Assembly (NCBI RefSeq): GCF_013410065.1
Contig: NZ_JACCCW010000002.1
Coordinates: 1,550,001 to 1,614,000 of the forward strand
Source: Granulicella arctica
Lineage (GTDB): Bacteria; Acidobacteriota; Terriglobia; Terriglobales; Acidobacteriaceae
Reading direction: 5' to 3'
DNA length: 64,000 nt
Made by a program: the position numbers and the translations under genes. The notes beneath the pieces were generated by a model that saw only the letters and a program-made list of their open reading frames with translations, searched no databases and was not told where the DNA came from. This document shows, in pieces, positions 63,879-64,000 of the stretch; position 1 is the stretch's first letter; the number at the start of each line of letters is the position of its first letter.

Positions 63879-64000
63879 CGCCGCACCGCCAGCTTCTTCT
63901 CAAGGAGGCCCAATACCGTATCGGCGAGCAAGGCAAGCAGAGCCGCCGGAATTGCCCCCGCCAGCACCAATCCGTTATCGACGCTGGCCACGCCGCGAAA
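63875..64000 (-). CDS. Quaternary-amine ABC transporter permease, C-terminal part (partial)
   Basis: The frame read from the right edge gives 41 residues, FRGVASVDNGLVLAGAIPAA then LLALLADTVLGLLEKKLAVR, ending with TGA at 63875-63877. This is the C-terminal helix and tail of OpuAB/ProW-like permeases. The stop overlaps the start of the binding-protein gene by 4 nt, so the two are one operon. Confidence 0.85.
   Translation of the reverse strand, partial: FRGVASVDNGLVLAGAIPAALLALLADTVLGLLEKKLAVRR

Overview
The window looks like chromosome from an Acidobacteriota bacterium of the Terriglobia/Acidobacteriaceae kind (Granulicella, Edaphobacter or Terriglobus-like). Supporting signs are several very large Oar-type TonB-dependent receptors with an N-terminal carboxypeptidase-regulatory domain, a VWFA-type secreted protein, BshA (bacillithiol pathway), an HpnK/ChbG deacetylase and a high-GC codon bias. 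Genus and species cannot be fixed from the sequence alone.

Layout. 0-0.9 kb: tail of a LytS-type sensor kinase followed directly by its LytTR response regulator. 1-8.2 kb: two Oar-like outer-membrane proteins flanking a DtxR/MntR-type metalloregulator; three near-identical palindromes (TTAACC-N2-GGTTAA) lie before the regulator, over its stop codon and inside the signal-peptide codons of the second receptor. 8.2-12.2 kb: a decayed zone beside tRNA-Asn holding an IS481-type remnant, a frameshifted GH31 glycosidase, a histidine kinase without its ATPase domain, a broken XRE-type regulator and a broken carboxymuconolactone decarboxylase-like gene. 12.2-16.4 kb: a CAP-domain protein and a GDP-fucose/glycosyltransferase operon (wcaI-like, gmd, fcl). 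16.5-24 kb: a lone OppC/DppC permease, araD, argJ, aceE, and a TPP-enzyme-like protein that appears to have lost its cofactor motif. 24-35 kb: exopolysaccharide locus (Wzi-like, UDP-xylose synthase-like, ugd, Wzc-type kinase, Wza-type exporter, two glycosyltransferases, WcaF-like acetyltransferase). 35-39 kb: a single-domain response regulator and an ABC importer with a double-length permease and no binding protein. 39.5-44.8 kb: alpha-amylase, TPR protein, purQ, PHP-type tyrosine phosphatase, SDR, small secreted protein. 45-47.3 kb: groES-groEL under a CIRCE operator. 47.3-53.5 kb: VWFA protein, BtuB-like receptor, quinone reductase, DUF2199 protein, DPM1-like glycosyltransferase. 53.6-64 kb: secreted protein, tRNA-Val, desaturase, HpnK-like deacetylase with bshA, an ECF sigma factor with a coupled membrane protein, a LytS-type kinase, ribA, a sugar-binding lipoprotein, DinB protein and a glycine-betaine-type uptake system running off the right edge.

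Functional themes. Polysaccharide production dominates and is spread over several clusters: sugar-nucleotide synthesis (gmd/fcl, ugd/uxs), assembly and export (Wzc, Wza, Wzi types), decoration (glycosyltransferases, acetyltransferase) and a CpsB/YwqE-type phosphatase that could counteract the Wzc-type kinase. The second theme is metal-controlled outer-membrane uptake. At the largest scale, strand bias of third-codon-position bases flips sharply near 17.4 kb and back near 53-55 kb, suggesting an inverted segment. A dispersed hairpin repeat family recurs in intergenic DNA. No rRNA, CRISPR array or intact transposon was seen.
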